DNA from: Betaproteobacteria bacterium | GTDB lineage: Bacteria > Pseudomonadota > Gammaproteobacteria > Burkholderiales > CAIKXV01 | Reading direction: 5' to 3' | Assembly (NCBI GenBank): GCA_947456915.1 | Contig: CANGUQ010000108.1 | Span: 1 to 10,129, forward strand | Length of the DNA stretch: 10,129 nt | Shown: in pieces, positions 6,820 to 10,129 of the stretch | How the letters are laid out: each line of letters opens with the position of its first letter | Position numbering within the stretch: position 1 is the stretch's first letter | Position numbers and translations under genes: made by a program | Notes under the pieces: model-generated | What the model saw: only the letters and a program-made list of their open reading frames with translations | Told to the model about the DNA's origin: nothing | Databases searched by the model: none

Positions 6820-9800
6820 ATGCCTCCCCTGGACGTTGCGCCGGTACCCCCGGCAGCCGGCCCGGCGCCGTCGCCCGGCGGCCCCGGGCCTTCAGCCTCG
6901 CCCGTCGAGCCCGCGATCGACGCGCGGGCACTCGAGCGTGCGCTGCGCGCGGCGATCAGCGGCGAGGTGCGCTTCGACGCGGGCAGTCTCGCCGTGTACG
7001 CGCACGACGCCTCCAATTACCGGCAGGTGCCGATCGGCGTCGTGCTGCCGAAGACGATCGACGATATCGTCGCCGCGGTGGCGGTGTGCCGCGAGCACGG
7101 CGCACCGATCCTCGCCCGCGGCGGGGGTACTGCCCAGAACGGGCAGACCGTGAACGTGGCGGTGGTGATCGACTGCTCGAAATACCTGAACCGGGTGCTG
7201 GAGATCGATCCCCAGGCGCGCGCCGCGCGCGTCGAGCCCGGCGTGGTGTGCGATGCGCTGCGCGACGCGGCCGAGGAACATGCACTCACCTTCGGTCCCG
7301 ACCCGGCCACCCACAGCCGCTGCACGCTCGGCGGGATGATCGGCAACAACTCCTGCGGCGCGCACTCGGTGATGGCCGGCAAGACGGTGGAGAACGTCGA
7401 GGCGCTGGAGATCCTCACCTTCGATGGCCTGCGCATGTGGGTCGGACCGACCAGTGACGCGGAGTTCGCGCGCATCGTGAGCGAGGGCGGGCGCCGAGCG
7501 GAGATCTACACGCGACTCAAGTCGCTGGCGGACCGGTACGCCGACCTGATCCGCAGCCGGTATCCGAAGATCAAGCGCCGCGTCTCCGGCTACAACCTCG
7601 ATCAGCTGCTGCCCGAGAACGGCTTCAACGTCGCGCGTGCGCTGGTGGGCAGCGAAGGCTCGTGCGCGATCACGCTGCAGGCGAGGACACGCCTGGTGGA
7701 AAGCCCGCAGCGGCGCGTGCTGCTGGTGCTGGGCTATCCCGACATCTATCGCGCTGGCGATGCCGTACCGCAGATCCTGCCGTTCGGACCGATCGCCACC
7801 GAGGGGCTCGATCAGAAGATCATCGGCGGGCTGCGTGTGCGCGGGCTGCGCCTTGCCGATATCGCCAGGCTGCCGGCGGGCGATGCGTGGATCATGATCG
7901 AGTTCGGCGCCGACACGATCGAGCAGGCGAGCGCGAAGGCGCAGGCGCTGATCGATCACTACCGTGGCCGCGCCGACGCGCCCTCCCACTGGCTGATCGA
8001 CGATCCGGCGGTAGCCGAGGCGATCTGGACGATTCGCGAGACCGCGGCGTCGGCCTCGGCGCTCGCGCTGGCTGGCAGCCGGGATCCGCAGGTGGGCTGG
8101 GAGGACGCGGCAGTCGACCCGCTGCGCCTGGGCGATTACCTGCGCGAGTTCCAGGCGCTGGTCGATCGCTACGGCTACGAGACGTCGCTGTATGGGCACT
8201 TCGGCGACGGCTGCATCCACGCGCGCATCACCTTCGACCTGCGCACGCCCGCGGGCATCGCACTCTGGCGCGCGTTCACCGAGGAGGCGGCCCACCTCGT
8301 CGTGCGCTACGGCGGCTCGCTCTCCGGCGAGCACGGCGACGGGCAGGCGAAGGCGGAGTTCCTGCCGGTGATGTACGGCCCGGAGCTGATGCAGGCGTTT
8401 CGCGAGTTCAAGGCGATCTGGGATCCGGCCGGGAAGATGAACCCGGGCAAGCTGATCGACGCCTACCGCATCGACGAGAACCTGCGCTACGGGCCGGGGT
8501 ATCAGCCGATCCGCTTCGACACGAAGATGAAGTTCGTCACCCCCGAGGGCGAGGGCTTCGCGCGCTCGGTCGAGCACTGCGTGGGCATGGGCAAGTGCCG
8601 CTCGGCTTCGGGTGGCGTCATGTGCCCGAGCTATCGCATCACCGGCGAAGAGAAGTACTCGACGCGCGGGCGCGCGCGACTGTTCGGCGAGATGCTGCGC
8701 GGCGAGGTGATCCGCGACGGCTGGCAGTCCGAGGCGGTGAAGGAGGCGCTCGACCTGTGTCTCGCCTGCAAGGGCTGCAGGAGCGACTGCCCGACGCACA
8801 CCGACATGGCGAGCTACAAGGCGGAGTTTCTCCACCACTATCACCAGCGCAACCGGCGGCCGGTGCAGGCGTGGACGATGGGCCTCATCCACCGCTGGGC
8901 GAAGCTTGCGTCGCGCGTGCCGGGGCTGGTCAACTGGTTCACGCAGACCCCGGGGCTGAACGTGCTCGCCAAGCAGATCGCCGGCATCGCGCTGCAGCGC
9001 GAGGTGCCGAGGTTCGCCCGGCACACGTTCCGGCAGCAGTTCTTCGCGCGCGCGCGCAATGGCGGTGATCCGCGGGCGAGCGCCGCTGCAGCTCGCGACC
9101 GCGGCGCGATGAACGTGGCCGCGGACGCTCCCGCCCGTGCAGCCATCGGCGGCGTATCGAGGGCTGCCGCCACACCCAGCGCAGCCCCCCCGGCGAGCAG
9201 GCGGGTGATCCTGTGGGCCGACACCTTCAACAACCACTTCCATCCGCAGACGGCGATGGCGGCGGTGAAGGTCCTGGAGTACGCCGGCTACGAGGTCGAC
9301 GTGCCGCGCGCGCACCTGTGCTGCGGGCGTGCGCTGTACGACTTCGGACTGCTCGATCAGGCCGAGCGGCAGTTGCAGGAGATCATGGTTGCGCTCGCCG
9401 CCGACATCGAGGCGGGCACGCCGATCGTCGGCCTGGAGCCCGCGTGCGTCGCAGTGTTTCGCGATGAACTGCTGAAGCTGTTTCCCGACGACGCGCGGGC
9501 GAACAAGCTCGCCGCGCAGGTGAAGTTCTTCAGCGAGTTCCTGGTGGCCGAGGGCGTGCAGCTGCCGGCAGCAGGCGCGCGGCCCGCGCCGCAGGGCGAC
9601 AGCAACGCGCAGCGCGCGACGCCCCCTGCGACTGCTGTGTCGACGTCGCGGGCGCACACCCCGGCGAGCGCAGCGCGGACGAGCGAGGCGGCGCCGTCAC
9701 CGCCCGGAACGCCGACCGGTGGAGCGGCTGTGCCTGCAGCCGCTGCACCGCGCGCGCTCGTGCACGGCCACTGCCACCAGAAGGCGGTGATCGGGATGGC

Positions 9801-10129
9801 GGCGGATTTCAGGCTGCTCGACGCGATCGGCGTGCCGCACTCGATGATCGAATCGAGCTGCTGCGGCATGGCCGGCTCGTTCGGCTTCAGCCCGCAGCAC
9901 TACGACCTTTCGGTGAAGGCGGCCGAGCTGTCGCTGCTGCCGGCGCTGCGTGGCTGCGCGCAGGACACGACAGTGATCAGCAACGGCTACAGTTGCCGGG
10001 AGCAGATTGCCCAGCTCGCGGGGCGGGAAACGCGGCACATCGCCGAGGTGCTGGCGCAGGCGATCGAGGCGGCCGGCACACCGCCTGCGCATGGCGCGGC
10101 GCGCGATGGCGCCGACTCACGCTCGGCGC
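6820..10129 (+). CDS. Fused FAD-linked oxidase/Fe-S dehydrogenase (D-2-hydroxyacid dehydrogenase, YdiJ-like), open at right edge
   Basis: At least 1103 codons with no stop before the window ends. The FAD half resembles GlcD: RGGGTAQNGQ (100-109), GNNSCGAHS (175-183), then the C-terminal FAD-oxidase motifs YGHFGDGCIH (458-467) and SGEHGDGQ (502-509). Two ferredoxin-like cysteine clusters follow: Cys587, Cys593, Cys602 and Cys647, Cys650, Cys653, Cys657 (CLACKGCRSDCP). The GlcF-like half has two CCG modules: LCCGRALYDFG (833-843) with Cys876, and HGHCHQKAV (982-990) with SCCGMAGSFGF (1013-1023). Enzymes of this type oxidise D-lactate or D-2-hydroxyglutarate-like acids and pass electrons through Fe-S clusters to the respiratory chain. 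E. coli YdiJ is about 1018 residues. The excess here is a Pro/Ala-rich head (1-30) and two linkers (about 748-794 and 916-977). ATG 6820, 16 bases after the IclR stop, lacks a clear ribosome site but no later in-frame ATG would keep the FAD domain whole. Confidence 0.93.
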   Translation, partial: MPPLDVAPVPPAAGPAPSPGGPGPSASPVEPAIDARALERALRAAISGEVRFDAGSLAVYAHDASNYRQVPIGVVLPKTIDDIVAAVAVCREHGAPILARGGGTAQNGQTVNVAVVIDCSKYLNRVLEIDPQARAARVEPGVVCDALRDAAEEHALTFGPDPATHSRCTLGGMIGNNSCGAHSVMAGKTVENVEALEILTFDGLRMWVGPTSDAEFARIVSEGGRRAEIYTRLKSLADRYADLIRSRYPKIKRRVSGYNLDQLLPENGFNVARALVGSEGSCAITLQARTRLVESPQRRVLLVLGYPDIYRAGDAVPQILPFGPIATEGLDQKIIGGLRVRGLRLADIARLPAGDAWIMIEFGADTIEQASAKAQALIDHYRGRADAPSHWLIDDPAVAEAIWTIRETAASASALALAGSRDPQVGWEDAAVDPLRLGDYLREFQALVDRYGYETSLYGHFGDGCIHARITFDLRTPAGIALWRAFTEEAAHLVVRYGGSLSGEHGDGQAKAEFLPVMYGPELMQAFREFKAIWDPAGKMNPGKLIDAYRIDENLRYGPGYQPIRFDTKMKFVTPEGEGFARSVEHCVGMGKCRSASGGVMCPSYRITGEEKYSTRGRARLFGEMLRGEVIRDGWQSEAVKEALDLCLACKGCRSDCPTHTDMASYKAEFLHHYHQRNRRPVQAWTMGLIHRWAKLASRVPGLVNWFTQTPGLNVLAKQIAGIALQREVPRFARHTFRQQFFARARNGGDPRASAAAARDRGAMNVAADAPARAAIGGVSRAAATPSAAPPASRRVILWADTFNNHFHPQTAMAAVKVLEYAGYEVDVPRAHLCCGRALYDFGLLDQAERQLQEIMVALAADIEAGTPIVGLEPACVAVFRDELLKLFPDDARANKLAAQVKFFSEFLVAEGVQLPAAGARPAPQGDSNAQRATPPATAVSTSRAHTPASAARTSEAAPSPPGTPTGGAAVPAAAAPRALVHGHCHQKAVIGMAADFRLLDAIGVPHSMIESSCCGMAGSFGFSPQHYDLSVKAAELSLLPALRGCAQDTTVISNGYSCREQIAQLAGRETRHIAEVLAQAIEAAGTPPAHGAARDGADSRSA

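Noticed and set aside
6892..9657. A 921-codon open frame on the minus strand
   Set aside because: It lies antisense to the FAD/Fe-S dehydrogenase. Its translation is His/Arg/Ala-rich with no recognisable domain, while the plus-strand frame carries all FAD and cysteine motifs. It is a GC-bias artefact.

Overview
The window is GC-rich bacterial DNA with densely packed genes. The gene set (NMT1/SsuA-like ABC importer, IclR regulator, GMC flavoenzyme, fused FAD/Fe-S dehydrogenase) and the codon usage suggest a proteobacterium, most likely a betaproteobacterium. That placement is inference; no rRNA or other phylogenetic marker is present.

Layout. Bases 1-120 hold an array of short palindromes. 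A GMC-family FAD oxidoreductase lies on the minus strand (184-1815). A noncoding divergent region (1816-2454) follows, with a good minus-strand sigma70-type promoter candidate and a weaker plus-strand one. Everything after it is on the plus strand: a periplasmic substrate-binding protein (2455-3744), a gap with an 18-bp perfect palindrome, an ABC permease (3986-4870), a second palindrome array with an exact 40-bp period (4966-5084), the ABC ATPase (5158-5994), an IclR-type regulator (6033-6803), and a very large FAD/Fe-S dehydrogenase from 6820 that is still open at the right edge (at least 1103 codons).

How the parts may work together. The binding protein, permease and ATPase form a complete single-permease importer of the nitrate/sulfonate/taurine type. 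Two flavoenzymes flank it. One is a GMC alcohol dehydrogenase or oxidase. The other resembles fused D-2-hydroxyacid dehydrogenases with a GlcD-like FAD half and a GlcF-like Fe-S half (YdiJ type). With an IclR regulator in the same run of genes, this looks like a catabolic locus that imports a small organic compound and oxidises an alcohol or 2-hydroxyacid group. The substrate cannot be read from the sequence.

The most unusual non-gene feature is the repeat family: six perfect copies of a 21-bp palindrome in two clusters. One cluster lies just past the GMC gene and the other splits the ABC operon between permease and ATPase. No transposase that could explain them is in the window. The fused dehydrogenase is also odd: two long Ala/Pro-rich linkers interrupt its Fe-S half.
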